Origin: CAVQJU01 sp963712905
Lineage (GTDB): Bacteria; Acidobacteriota; Vicinamibacteria; Vicinamibacterales; CAVVIG01
DNA: 64,000 bases
Direction: 5' to 3'
Assembly (NCBI GenBank): GCA_963712905.1
Contig: CAVQJU010000008.1
Coordinates: 124,001-188,000 of the forward strand
Notes under the pieces: model-generated
The model's input: only the letters and a program-made list of their open reading frames with translations
Database searches by the model: none
What the model was told of the DNA's origin: nothing
In this document: one piece after another, positions 9,201 through 17,686 of the stretch
Layout: every line of letters starts with the position of its first letter
Position numbering within the stretch: position 1 is the first letter of the stretch
Position numbers and translations under genes: made by a program

Positions 9201-10762
9201 AAGATGCTTCGCGGTCCGAACCTGAGCCGAAGTCAGTTCTCAATCGCGGGTTTGGCCCGAGCACGCCCGAGAGGGGATCGGCCGGTCTGTCGGCCGAGCA
9301 GCAGCGCCACCTCGAGCGGTTCATCGAGAGCTACGCCAGCCGCACGCGCGAGTCGAAACGCCTGACGGCCGCACACCGCGGCCACCTGGCCGACCCGCGC
9401 AGCGTCGCGGGGTTCCGGACGATCTGGAAGGAAATCGTCTACCCGATCGTGAGCGCGCGGACCGCTGGCTCGCGGTTGTGGGACGTGGACGGCAACGAAT
9501 ACGTCGACCTGGTGAACGGTTTCGGTACGAACCTGCTCGGACACTCCCCGTCGTTTGTCAGAGAGGCGATCGAAGCGCAGCTCGCTCTCGGCGTCGATTT
9601 CGGCCCGCAGTCCCCGCTCGCCGGTCCCGTGGCCGCGATGGCGGCGGAGATGGTCGGCCACGAGCGCGTCGCGTTCTGCAATACGGGGTCGGAAGCCGTC
9701 ACGGCGGCCATTCGCACCGCGCGCACTGTCACCGGCCGCGACCGGATCGCGATGTTCATCGGGTCCTATCACGGCACGTTCGACGAGGTGCTCGCCCGCG
9801 CCACGGTCTCGCGCGGCGAGCTTCGCTCGGTGCCGGTTGCCCCGGGGATCGTCGCCGGCGCCGTCGAGAACATCGTGATGCTGGAGTACGGCAGCCCGGC
9901 GGCGCTCGACTTCGTGCGGGCGCAAGGCGGGGAGCTGGCGGCCGTGCTCGTGGAGCCGGTGCAGAGCCGCCGGCCTGAATTCCAGCCGGTGAAGTTCCTC
10001 CACGAACTGCGGCAGATCACGCGGGAGACGGGAACCGCGCTGGTGTTCGACGAAGTCGTGACCGGGTTCCGCGCGCACGCTGGCGGCGCGCAGGCGCTGT
10101 TCGGGATCAAGCCGGACCTGGCAACCTACGGGAAGGTCCTCGGCGGCGGCCTGCCGATCGGGCTCGTCGCCGGCGATGCCGCGTACCTGGACGCGCTCGA
10201 CGGCGGCCGCTGGGAATACGGCGACGCGTCGTACCCGGAAACCGGCATGACCTTCTTTGCTGGCACCTTCGTGCGCCATCCGCTTGCGCTCGCCGCGGCG
10301 CACGCGGTCCTTCGGCACCTGAAGGCGGAAGGTCCCGAGCTGCAGCGCCGGCTGAATCTCAAGACCACCACCCTTGTCGAAACCCTGACGGCGCGGGCGG
10401 CCGAGCTGAAGGCGCCGATCTCCGTCACGCATTTCAGTTCGTGGTTCTGCTTCAACTTTCCGAACGACCTGCCGCTCGCGCCGCTCTTTTTCGCGTTCAT
10501 GCGCAGCAAGGGCGTTCACATCTGGGAGGGACGCCCGGGCTTCATCACGACCGCGCATACCGACGCGGACCTCGCGCGCGTTGTCGACGCGTTCACCGAG
10601 ACGCTGGTGGAGATGCAGCAGGCGGGCTTTCTCCCGGCGCCCGAGCCGGTCGAACCGCCCGTGCCCGGCGCGCGGCGGGGCCGGCATCCCGATGGCCGTG
10701 AAGGCTGGTTCGTGCCCGATCCCGACAGACCCGGACGATACCTCGAGGTGAGCCTGGCATGA
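6293..10762 (+). CDS. Hybrid PKS-aminotransferase: KS-AT(degenerate)-ACP-AMT
   Basis: This 1489-residue protein starts with a ketosynthase (catalytic Cys about 184 in TACSTS; HGTGT and NIGHLD His motifs present). A shortened acyltransferase-like region (about 515-800) follows. Its nucleophile loop reads GEGPG (630-634) instead of GHSxG and its first motif reads FPGGITPP, so it looks inactive. An ACP follows (GLDSL, Ser about 872), then a low-complexity linker and a class III PLP aminotransferase (about 1020-1450; DEVVTGFR; probable PLP lysine 1281 in YGKVLGGG). KS-ACP-AMT arrangements of this kind, as in mycosubtilin/iturin MycA and microcystin McyE, turn a beta-ketoacyl thioester into a beta-amino acid. 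The malonyl unit would have to be loaded in trans, and no free-standing acyltransferase gene is visible here. ATGA overlaps on both sides place it between the two NRPS genes. Confidence 0.93.
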   Translation: MNNPESGAALDGVAIIGMAGRFPGARNIGEFWRNLLAGVESISRFERGELEPSMLEDPGARDRAGYVPVRGILDGIEMFDAEFFGINPKEAQILDPQQRLFLEAAWEALERAGYEPATTGGTVGVFAGMGNNTYFAANLREHRELIDLVGALQTMMGNEKDYLATRVSYKLDLKGPSVTVQTACSTSLVAVCQAVQSLLAYQCDMALAGGVSISLPQKLGYLWQDGGITSADGHCRAFDAQADGTVFSNGLGVVVLKRLADAVADGDHVCAVIKGSAVNNDGSGKVSFLAPGVDGHAEAVAMAQAFARIDARSISYIEAHGTGTALGDAVEVAALTQAFRSQTPDIGFCALGSVKTNIGHLDVAAGVAALIKAALVLQHRIVPPSLHFTSPNPKLALEKSPFFINASPLEWVEGSTPRRAGVSSLGVGGTNAHVVLEESPAADVSGAGRGTELLVLSARTASALDRATENALDYLESHPDVPLADVAYTLQVGRRRFARRRALVCRDREDAIRTLRERAGRRVLTGDLAANDTTVAFMFPGGITPPVGCGQDLYEQEPVFRAAIEECAAALEQDLPVDLRDVLYPRPAEVRRATEKLAAPAMAQAALFAVEYALSRLWMHWGVTPAVVVGEGPGELVAAVVAGVFQVPDAIALAVRRAQLSDGSRADADALATAVRRTERKAPKVAIAAAATGGWVSAEQAIDAEYWTTTLLKPSAGADLRGLLARSPIVLLTVAPQDADSHGAAIATLPTLRKRRAGIESMFDTLAELWLQGVDVNWRALHDQERRVRVPLPTYPFERERYWIDPMPARPESTPAETPAVRAAAVDAGQVTDAAAGREVGSRLVALFSELSGLREAHLGPAMSFLELGLDSLFLTQAAAAIQKTFGVKITFRELLEEVTTIGALSERIADRLPAGSSEGAGGIGQRRSTLAPADVAPILRQLDALRAQVESLRDGTGGRTSAPDARRAQDASRSEPEPKSVLNRGFGPSTPERGSAGLSAEQQRHLERFIESYASRTRESKRLTAAHRGHLADPRSVAGFRTIWKEIVYPIVSARTAGSRLWDVDGNEYVDLVNGFGTNLLGHSPSFVREAIEAQLALGVDFGPQSPLAGPVAAMAAEMVGHERVAFCNTGSEAVTAAIRTARTVTGRDRIAMFIGSYHGTFDEVLARATVSRGELRSVPVAPGIVAGAVENIVMLEYGSPAALDFVRAQGGELAAVLVEPVQSRRPEFQPVKFLHELRQITRETGTALVFDEVVTGFRAHAGGAQALFGIKPDLATYGKVLGGGLPIGLVAGDAAYLDALDGGRWEYGDASYPETGMTFFAGTFVRHPLALAAAHAVLRHLKAEGPELQRRLNLKTTTLVETLTARAAELKAPISVTHFSSWFCFNFPNDLPLAPLFFAFMRSKGVHIWEGRPGFITTAHTDADLARVVDAFTETLVEMQQAGFLPAPEPVEPPVPGARRGRHPDGREGWFVPDPDRPGRYLEVSLA

Positions 10763-13700
10763 GCGCCGATCGACCTGAGGCCTCGCGGCCTCGGCTCACG
10801 CCGATCGACTTCGATCCGTTCGCCGGCGAGCGCGAGCAGATCGTGCTGCCGCTCACGGCGCCGCAGCAGGAAGTGTGGACCGCCGCCCAGATGGGGACGG
10901 AGGCCTCGGCGGCCTACAACGTGTGCATTCCGTTGCGGCTCCGCGGCCGCCTGTCGGTTGAGTCGATGCGCACGGCCGTCGCGCGCCTGGTCGAGCGGCA
11001 CGAGGCGCTGCGCACCCGGTTCTCTCCTGCCGGCGACGAGCAGACGGTGGCTCGCGAATCGGGAATCCCGGTCACGGAAGTCGACGTTTCGGCGCTTCCG
11101 CCCGATGGACAGGAACTCGCCGTGGCGGAACTGCTGGAGCACGAGTCGCGGCGGCCCTTCGACCTGTCCGCCGGGCCCATGGCGCGGATGCACATCCTGC
11201 GCGAAGGTCCCGACGTGCACCTGGTGGTTCTCACGGCCCACCACCTGGTTTGTGACGGCTGGTCGTCGGCGCTCGTCCTCCAGGATCTGGCCGCGTTCTA
11301 CACGGCCGACCGCCACGGGCTGCCGCCGCGCCTGCCGGAGGCGATGTCGTACGCCGAGTACGTCCTCCAGTCCGCCGGTCGCACGGACGAAGAAACCGTG
11401 AGCGCCGACTACTGGGTGCGCCAGTTTTCGGGCGAAGTGCCGGTACTCGCTCTGCCGACCGACGGCTCGCGCCCGCCCGTCAGGCGGTTTCGCGGCGCGA
11501 ACGAGCGCATCACATTCGAGGCGCCGCTCTATGGCGACGTCAAGGCGCTGGGCGTGCGCCACGGGTGCACGTTGTACGTGACGCTCCTGGCGGCCTGGCA
11601 GGCGCTGCTCATGCGCCTGTCGGGGCAGCACGATCTGGTGGTCGGCATCCCGGTGTCGGCGCAAGCCTCCCTTGCCAACGGCCACCTGGTGGGCCACTGC
11701 GTCCACGTGCTTCCGCTCAGGCTGGACGTGGGACCGTCGGCGCCATTTGCACGCCACATGGCGGCTGCGCGCACGGCGCTCGTCGAGGCGCACGAGCATC
11801 GCGCCATCACGTGCGGCCGGCTGATTCAGCTGCTCAACCTGGCGCGCGACACCGGCCATGCGCCGCTCGTCGCCACCGTCTTCAACGTCGATCGCAGCAC
11901 TGAGCCGCCCGTGTTCGACGGTCTCACGTTCGAACGCCTCGCGGCGCCTCGATCCGGGTACAACTTCGACATCGGGCTCGATATCGCCGACACCGGCGCA
12001 GAGCTGCACATCGAGTGCAACTACGACGTCGATCTGTTCGACGCTGCGACCATCCGGCGCTGGCTCGCGTACTACCGCAACCTGCTCACGTCGGCGATCG
12101 CCGATCCCGGGCTCGGCCTCCGCCAGCTGTCCATGCTGCCGGCGGAGGAACGGGCCGCCCTCGCCGATGCCGGCCGTTCGAGCGCCGCGTTCGAGCCGCG
12201 ATGCCTTCAGGAGGTGTTCGAGGCGGTGGCGGCCGAACACGCCGACGCGACGGCCGTGTCGAGCGGAGACGAGTCGGCCTCGTACAGCCGCGTGAACGAG
12301 CGATCCAATCAGCTCGCCCGTCATCTGCGGACGCTCGGCGTCACGCGCGGCACGCTGGTCGGCGTGTGCCTCGACCGCTCGATCGACCTGGTCGCCGCCA
12401 TCATCGGAGTGCTGAAAGCCGGCGGCGCATACGTGCCCCTCGATCCCGACTGCCCGGCCGATCGCATCCGCATGATGATCGACGATGCGCGGCCCCAGGT
12501 CGTCATCGCGTCGGCCGGCACGCTGGAGCAGGTCGAGCCGTGTTCCGCGCGCGTAGTCGGGCTCGAACGGGACCAGGACGCGATCGCGGCGCATGCGGAC
12601 GGCAACCTGCCGATCGAGACCTCGCCCGACGACCTCGCATACGTCATCTTCACGTCAGGGTCGACCGGCCGGCCGAAGGGCGTCACGATCACTCACGGGA
12701 ACGTCACGCGTCTGTTTTCGGCGACCGACCAGTGGTTCCATTTCGGCGCCGGGGACGTGTGGACGCTGTTTCATTCATTCGCGTTCGATTTTTCAGTCTG
12801 GGAAATCTGGGGCGCGCTGCTGCACGGCGGCCGCCTCGTAGTGGTCCCGCACCACGTCAGCCGTTCGCCGGACGCCTTCCACGAGCTGCTCAGACGGGAG
12901 GGCGTGACTGTACTCAATCAGACGCCGTCGGCGTTCCGCCAGCTCATCGAGGCCGATCGGGCCGCCGGCGCGGCCGTGCCCAGCCTTCGGTTCGTGATCT
13001 TCGGCGGGGAAGCCCTCGACCCAGCGGTGCTCCGGCCTTGGGTGGAGCGGTACGGCGACGAGCAGCCGGTGCTCGTCAACATGTACGGCATCACCGAGAC
13101 GACCGTGCACGTCACGTATCGCCGTGTGTTCGCGGCCGACGCGCGCGCGGGCTCGCGCAGCCCGATCGGGGTCCAGATTCCCGACCTCGAGCTGCATTTG
13201 CTGGCCCCGGAGGGTCTCGAGCAAGTGCCCGTGGGTGTCGCCGGTGAAATCTGCGTGGGCGGCGCCGGCGTCGCGCCGGGATACCTGAACAGACCCGAGC
13301 TGTCGGAGGCCCGGTTCATCGCGAATCCATTCACCCCCGGCGGTCGCCTGTACCGCAGCGGCGATTTGGCGCGTCGCAGGCCCGACGGCGATCTCGAGTA
13401 CCTGGGCCGCATCGATCAGCAGGTGAAGATCCGCGGATTCAGGATCGAGCCAGGCGAGATTGAGTCGGTGCTCCTGGATCATCCGGCCGTTCGCGAGGCG
13501 GCGGTCCTCGTGGCGCCAACTGCCGCCGGCGAACCGCGGCTGGTGGCCTACGTCGTCACGCACGCGGACAGCGGCGTGCCCGCGGATCTCCTCGCACACG
13601 TGCGCACGCGGCTGCCCGATTACATGGTTCCCGCAGCGCTCGTCTTCCTGGGCGCGCTGCCTATCAACGAAAACGGCAAGCTGGACCGTCGGCGCCTGCC

Positions 13701-14022
13701 TGCGCCCGGCGCGCCGCCGCCGGTGCCGCACGAGGCCGTCGGCCCGCGCACGCCGACCGAGGTGGTTCTCGCCGGGATCTGGCAGGAGGCTCTCGAGTTG
13801 TCGTACGTCGGCATCCACGACAGCTTCTTCGACCTTGGCGGGCACTCGATGCTGGCCGTCAAGATCGCCAGGCGTTCGCGCGAAGCCTTCGGCATCGACC
13901 TGCCGGTTGCGGCACTGTTCCGAGCGCCCACCGTCGCGAAGCTGGCGGAGGCCATCGACGCGCTGAAGGTCACGACGCGCCCGCGGGCTGCGTCCGCCGA
14001 CCGCGAGGTCATCGAACTGTGA
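10759..14022 (+). CDS. Non-ribosomal peptide synthetase, C-A-T, threonine predicted
   Basis: A single-module NRPS of 1087 residues. The condensation domain has HHLVCDG at about 161-167. The adenylation domain has FTSGSTGRPKG near 632, and its pocket residues by alignment to GrsA read D-F-W-N-I-G-M-V-H-(K), which is the established threonine code. The carrier Ser is about 1030 (GGHSML). The condensation domain directly follows the aminotransferase end of the preceding protein, so it probably joins the upstream beta-amino acyl chain to Thr. There is no thioesterase in the polypeptide; release is probably by the separate protein encoded next. The adenylation domain closely resembles that of the first NRPS (shared TLFHS.AFDFSVWEIWGAL and TVLNQTPSAFRQL blocks), suggesting duplication. 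Start ATG overlaps the previous stop; the stop overlaps the next GTG. Confidence 0.95.
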   Translation: MSADRPEASRPRLTPIDFDPFAGEREQIVLPLTAPQQEVWTAAQMGTEASAAYNVCIPLRLRGRLSVESMRTAVARLVERHEALRTRFSPAGDEQTVARESGIPVTEVDVSALPPDGQELAVAELLEHESRRPFDLSAGPMARMHILREGPDVHLVVLTAHHLVCDGWSSALVLQDLAAFYTADRHGLPPRLPEAMSYAEYVLQSAGRTDEETVSADYWVRQFSGEVPVLALPTDGSRPPVRRFRGANERITFEAPLYGDVKALGVRHGCTLYVTLLAAWQALLMRLSGQHDLVVGIPVSAQASLANGHLVGHCVHVLPLRLDVGPSAPFARHMAAARTALVEAHEHRAITCGRLIQLLNLARDTGHAPLVATVFNVDRSTEPPVFDGLTFERLAAPRSGYNFDIGLDIADTGAELHIECNYDVDLFDAATIRRWLAYYRNLLTSAIADPGLGLRQLSMLPAEERAALADAGRSSAAFEPRCLQEVFEAVAAEHADATAVSSGDESASYSRVNERSNQLARHLRTLGVTRGTLVGVCLDRSIDLVAAIIGVLKAGGAYVPLDPDCPADRIRMMIDDARPQVVIASAGTLEQVEPCSARVVGLERDQDAIAAHADGNLPIETSPDDLAYVIFTSGSTGRPKGVTITHGNVTRLFSATDQWFHFGAGDVWTLFHSFAFDFSVWEIWGALLHGGRLVVVPHHVSRSPDAFHELLRREGVTVLNQTPSAFRQLIEADRAAGAAVPSLRFVIFGGEALDPAVLRPWVERYGDEQPVLVNMYGITETTVHVTYRRVFAADARAGSRSPIGVQIPDLELHLLAPEGLEQVPVGVAGEICVGGAGVAPGYLNRPELSEARFIANPFTPGGRLYRSGDLARRRPDGDLEYLGRIDQQVKIRGFRIEPGEIESVLLDHPAVREAAVLVAPTAAGEPRLVAYVVTHADSGVPADLLAHVRTRLPDYMVPAALVFLGALPINENGKLDRRRLPAPGAPPPVPHEAVGPRTPTEVVLAGIWQEALELSYVGIHDSFFDLGGHSMLAVKIARRSREAFGIDLPVAALFRAPTVAKLAEAIDALKVTTRPRAASADREVIEL

Positions 14023-15026
14023 CGACGCAGGAGTTCCTCATCGAGCTGCGCCGGCTGGACGTCGATCTCTGGCTCGAAGGCGATCGCGTGCGGTGCAGCG
14101 CCCCGCCCGACGTGCTGACGGCCGAGCGACGCGCGGAGCTCGCGCGGCGCAAGACCGAAATCGAAGCGCTGCTCAAGGTGGCGCGCGCCGCCGCGCCGGG
14201 CAGCATCGTGCCGATCGAGGCGTGCGGATCCGGGCTGCCGTTCTACGCGGTTCCGGGGCACAACGGCGACGTCTTCTGCTTCGTGCGTCTGGCGCGTTGC
14301 CTGGGCACCGACCGCGCCTTCTACGGACTGCAGCCGCCGGGACTTGCTGCAGACGAATCTCCCATCGATACCGTCGAGGAACTGGCCGCGCATTTCGTGC
14401 GCGAGCTCATCGCGTATCAGCCGGAAGGACCCTATCAGCTCGGAGGTTACTGCCTTGGCGGCCTGACGGCGTTCGAGATGGCGCGGCAGCTGCGAGCGAC
14501 GGGCAGGGAAGTGGGGGCGCTCGTGCTGTTCGGCACGATGTCGCCAATCGCCCTGAGGCCGCACAACCGCGCGCGCGCCGCTGTCGCCCAGTGGTCGGCC
14601 AATCGCCTGCGCGGCGCCCGCGCGTTGGCCGGCCTCTCGGTTCGCGAAGGCGTCACGAAGCTCGTCGAGCCGGTGCGGGCGATCGTCAGCGACGGCGTCC
14701 TCGCCGAGGCGCCCCCGGCAGATGAGTACACCGCCCGGCGGCTCAGCGTCGAAGCGGCCATGCTGGCAGCCGCGAACCAATATCGCCCCGAGCCCTACGA
14801 AGGCAAGCTGACGTTGTTTCTCGCGAGCGAGGCCGACAAGCGGTCGCTCGATCGGCCTCTCGACTGGTCCGGGTACGTGCGCGGCGGCCTGGAAGTGTTT
14901 TGCGGCCCCGCCGGCTGCGACGGCGACACGATGCTGAAGGAAGGGGCCGTCGGGGTCTTCGCGGAGCAGCTCGCCAGGCATCTTGAACTGACGGCGCCGA
15001 GGACTGCCCGAGGGGTGCACGCATGA
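14019..15026 (+). CDS. Stand-alone thioesterase with N-terminal TubC-type docking domain and active-site Cys
   Basis: A 335-residue chain-release enzyme. Residues 1-50 (EFLIELRRLDVDLWLEGDRV ... LARRKTEIEALL) look like a TubC-type docking domain, normally found at the N-terminus of NRPS subunits. The rest is an alpha/beta-hydrolase thioesterase of the type usually fused to the last NRPS module (VPGHNGDVFCF, GLQPPG, LGGYCLGG). The nucleophile elbow is G-Y-C-L-G, so Cys145 replaces the usual Ser. Cys-type thioesterases are known, for example in obafluorin beta-lactone formation, and can close strained or macrocyclic esters. Because the preceding module is predicted to load Thr, release by beta-lactone formation, macrocyclization or hydrolysis are all possible; the sequence does not decide. 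GTG start overlaps the upstream TGA and the stop overlaps the next ATG, so it is translated with the NRPS. Confidence 0.9.
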   Translation: MTTQEFLIELRRLDVDLWLEGDRVRCSAPPDVLTAERRAELARRKTEIEALLKVARAAAPGSIVPIEACGSGLPFYAVPGHNGDVFCFVRLARCLGTDRAFYGLQPPGLAADESPIDTVEELAAHFVRELIAYQPEGPYQLGGYCLGGLTAFEMARQLRATGREVGALVLFGTMSPIALRPHNRARAAVAQWSANRLRGARALAGLSVREGVTKLVEPVRAIVSDGVLAEAPPADEYTARRLSVEAAMLAAANQYRPEPYEGKLTLFLASEADKRSLDRPLDWSGYVRGGLEVFCGPAGCDGDTMLKEGAVGVFAEQLARHLELTAPRTARGVHA

Positions 15027-15922
15027 ATGGCGCGACGATCGCTCGTCCGGTCGGAGACGCGCGGCCCGGCGGTCACGGAGCCGGCCAGGTGGATCGGCGC
15101 AGCGGGCTCACGCAGCGCGAGTTCGCCCGCGAGTACCTGGACCCCCTGAAGCCGGTGATCGTGACCGACGCCATCGAGCACTGGCGCGCGTGGCGGAAGT
15201 GGACGCCCGCCTTCTTTCGCGAGGCGTACGGTTCGCGATCTGTCACGGTCGACGGCGTTCGGCGCAGCCTGTCCGACCTTCTCGATCTGATCGAACGGTC
15301 AAACGCGGCGACGCCGGCTCCGTACCTGCGCAACGTCGCGATTGCGGACTGGGCGCCGGAACTGCTGGCGGACATCCAGCCGCTCCCGGTCCAGATCCGG
15401 CCAAACTGGCTGGACAGCCCGTTGTTTCCGGAGCGGCCGTCGCTGACATCGCTCGAGCTGTACATCGGCGGCGCGGGCGCGTCTTTTCCGACCCTGCATT
15501 TCGACAACATGCACACGCACGCGTTCCTGATGCAGTTGTTCGGCTCCAAGGAGTACGTCGTGTACTCTCCCGCCCAGACCCCGTGGCTGTACCCGCGGCC
15601 GGGCATCGAAGCGAACAAGTCTTCCATCGACGATCTCGATCATCCCGACCTGTCGCGGTTTCCGCTGTTCGCGCGCGCCGTGCCCGGGCGATGTGTGCTG
15701 CGACCCGGCGAGATGCTGTTTGTCCCGTCCGGCTGGTGGCACACGGCGCGGATCCTCGAACCGAGTATTACCGTGTCGGCCAACGCGGTGAACGCGAGCA
15801 ACTGGGAGGGATTCGTGGGCGATTACCTCCGCTCCGCCTCCCGGCATCGGTCGCCGTCGGCCCTGGCACTGCTCGCCGCCTACTTAAAGGCGTTCCGCTT
15901 CATCGAACGTTTCGCGCTGTGA
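15023..15922 (+). CDS. JmjC/cupin-8-like Fe(II)/2-oxoglutarate oxygenase
   Basis: A 299-residue protein of the cupin-8/JmjC-like family. Iron-ligand candidates are the HxD pair in TLHFDNMHTHAFL and a distal His in PSGWWHTARIL, the usual layout for this fold; LKPVIVTDAIEHW near the N-terminus is the typical opening strand. Such enzymes hydroxylate amino acid side chains using 2-oxoglutarate and oxygen. Its ATG overlaps the thioesterase stop, so it belongs to the NRPS operon and is most simply read as a tailoring hydroxylase of the peptide or of a carrier-bound residue. The substrate is not predictable from the sequence. Confidence 0.85.
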   Translation: MNGATIARPVGDARPGGHGAGQVDRRSGLTQREFAREYLDPLKPVIVTDAIEHWRAWRKWTPAFFREAYGSRSVTVDGVRRSLSDLLDLIERSNAATPAPYLRNVAIADWAPELLADIQPLPVQIRPNWLDSPLFPERPSLTSLELYIGGAGASFPTLHFDNMHTHAFLMQLFGSKEYVVYSPAQTPWLYPRPGIEANKSSIDDLDHPDLSRFPLFARAVPGRCVLRPGEMLFVPSGWWHTARILEPSITVSANAVNASNWEGFVGDYLRSASRHRSPSALALLAAYLKAFRFIERFAL

Positions 15923-17649
15923 CTGTGACGGAAGGGACCGGCCGTCTCGGCGGACGGCTGGCGGCCGTTGTCGCGGCGGTGGCGCTCGCGCTGTGCGCCA
16001 TCGGGTTCGCGCAGAACCGGTCGGTCGTTCGCGATGTCGTCTGGCCGGGCTTCGACGTGCAGTATCGGGAGCTGGCGTCGGCTCAGACCCTGCTCGACGA
16101 GGGCTACGGACCAGACTCCTCCTACTCGCGCGAACACGCCTGGTACAACCCGATGACCGCGTGGATCATCGCGGCGGCGAGCCGGGCGACGGGTACGCCG
16201 GCGCCGGCCGTGGTCAACAGGCTCGGACCCTACGTCAATCTGACCGCCCCAGTGGCGCTGTTTGTGATGACGGCGGTTCTGTTTGATGGGGTTGTTGCCG
16301 TCGCTGCGCTGGCCGCGTTCATTTTTATCGTCGGCACCGAGTTCCCGTTCTACTACTCGGCCACGTACTCGCCGTGGTTCGCGCCTGAAAGCTTCGGGCA
16401 GGCGCCGCTCTACCTGCTGCTGGCGGCCGTCTGCCGCGCGTTTCGGCCCGGCTCGTCACTCGGGTGGTCGGTTGCCTGCGGCGTGCTCCTGGGGATCACA
16501 TTCCTGACGCACACGGCCCCGGCGCTGCTCGGCGGCGCGGCGATCGTCGTGGTCGGAGCGTTGGAGATGCGCCGCGTGGGAGGCGCGCGCGAAAGCCTCT
16601 CGCGCATCGCCGCGGCGCTGGCAGTCGCGCTGGCCGTCTCGATGCCGTTCGCCTTCGAGATCCTCTGGCGTTACCACCTGAAGATCGTCAACCAGCTGCC
16701 GAGCGCATCCCCGAGCAACCTCCTGGATCTCAACGAGCTGCCCTCGCTCGTCCGCACGATTGCGATGCCCGCCGCGGTGGCCGTCGTGGCGCTGGGGTTT
16801 CGTGCCGTCAGGCGTTTGAACCATGAGATGCGGGTGACGCTCGTCTTCGCCGCGGTTGTCGTCCTGCTGCTGGGCGCCCACGTCGTGCGTCTCCTGCTGG
16901 CGAAAGAGGGCGTCGACCTGCCGCCGGTGGTACCGGCGCTCCATTTCTTCTTCTACCTGATGACGCTGGTGGCGGTCGGCGTGGGCGTCGCCATCGCCGA
17001 CGTCAGCGCCGTCATCGTCAGGCGCTTGCGGTGGGGGAGTCCTGCGGCGGACGGCGGGTTTGCCGCCGGGCTTCTGGCGTGCGCCGTGACCGTCGCGCTG
17101 GTCGCCGCCGCATACCCGCGCTATCTGCAGCGGAGCGATTTCACCGAAACGAAAATCGAGGCGGCGGAGCTCAGCGAGCGGTTCCCCACCGACGTCGTCG
17201 CCTGGATTCGCGCCAACACCGATCCAGAGGACGTCTTCCTCTGTACTGACGATGCGAGCTTGTATGTTGTCCCGCCGGCGGGCCGGAAGGTCGTCGCGAC
17301 GAACCGGTATTTTTCGAACCCGTACGTCGACTGGAAGGGCCGGGATGCCGCCCGGGCGCGTATGTTCGAGCTCCTGAAGCAGCAGGACGTCGACGGTTTC
17401 CGTGCGGCCGCGTCCCTTTACGGGGTGCGATTCGTCCTGCTGACGCGCGATCGGTCACGGGAGTGGCTGCGGCCCGCGGGGCTTCGCCCCGGCGACCTGC
17501 CGGAGCTCGAGGCCGATGGCCTGAAGGGCCTGCCGGCGTTCGCGCTGGCATTCCAGAACAAACGATTCGCGATTTTCGCTGTGAAGAAGGCCGGCGGGAT
17601 GGCGGAGCAGCACGCTGTCGTGTCGAGTTCAGCGGCAGGCAGCCGATAG
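15919..17649 (+). CDS. Polytopic membrane protein, possibly GT-C-like
   Basis: A 576-residue integral membrane protein of uncertain role. The GTG at 15919 overlaps the preceding TGA (GTGA), matching the coupling of the rest of the operon, and starts just before the first hydrophobic helix (LAAVVAAVALALCAIGF); a second GTG at 15925 is possible. There are about ten hydrophobic segments up to residue 400, then a soluble C-terminal part of about 170 residues (DVVAWIRANTDPEDVFLC ... GVRFVLLTRDRSREWL). That layout, many helices and then a small periplasmic domain with a FVLLT strand, resembles GT-C glycosyltransferases and related uncharacterized membrane proteins, but I see no diagnostic catalytic motif. 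It could equally be a transport or lipid-carrier protein. It is the last gene of the NRPS operon, ahead of a 423-bp gap. Confidence 0.7.
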   Translation: MTVTEGTGRLGGRLAAVVAAVALALCAIGFAQNRSVVRDVVWPGFDVQYRELASAQTLLDEGYGPDSSYSREHAWYNPMTAWIIAAASRATGTPAPAVVNRLGPYVNLTAPVALFVMTAVLFDGVVAVAALAAFIFIVGTEFPFYYSATYSPWFAPESFGQAPLYLLLAAVCRAFRPGSSLGWSVACGVLLGITFLTHTAPALLGGAAIVVVGALEMRRVGGARESLSRIAAALAVALAVSMPFAFEILWRYHLKIVNQLPSASPSNLLDLNELPSLVRTIAMPAAVAVVALGFRAVRRLNHEMRVTLVFAAVVVLLLGAHVVRLLLAKEGVDLPPVVPALHFFFYLMTLVAVGVGVAIADVSAVIVRRLRWGSPAADGGFAAGLLACAVTVALVAAAYPRYLQRSDFTETKIEAAELSERFPTDVVAWIRANTDPEDVFLCTDDASLYVVPPAGRKVVATNRYFSNPYVDWKGRDAARARMFELLKQQDVDGFRAAASLYGVRFVLLTRDRSREWLRPAGLRPGDLPELEADGLKGLPAFALAFQNKRFAIFAVKKAGGMAEQHAVVSSSAAGSR

Positions 17650-17686
17650 ACGTGGGTCCTGCCGAAGTGTGCAGCCGTGCGCATAA

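Noticed and set aside
15190..15918. Upstream extension of the membrane-protein frame back to 15190
   Set aside because: The extension lies out of frame inside the JmjC oxygenase gene and is Arg-rich; the GTG at 15919 overlapping the oxygenase stop is the better start.
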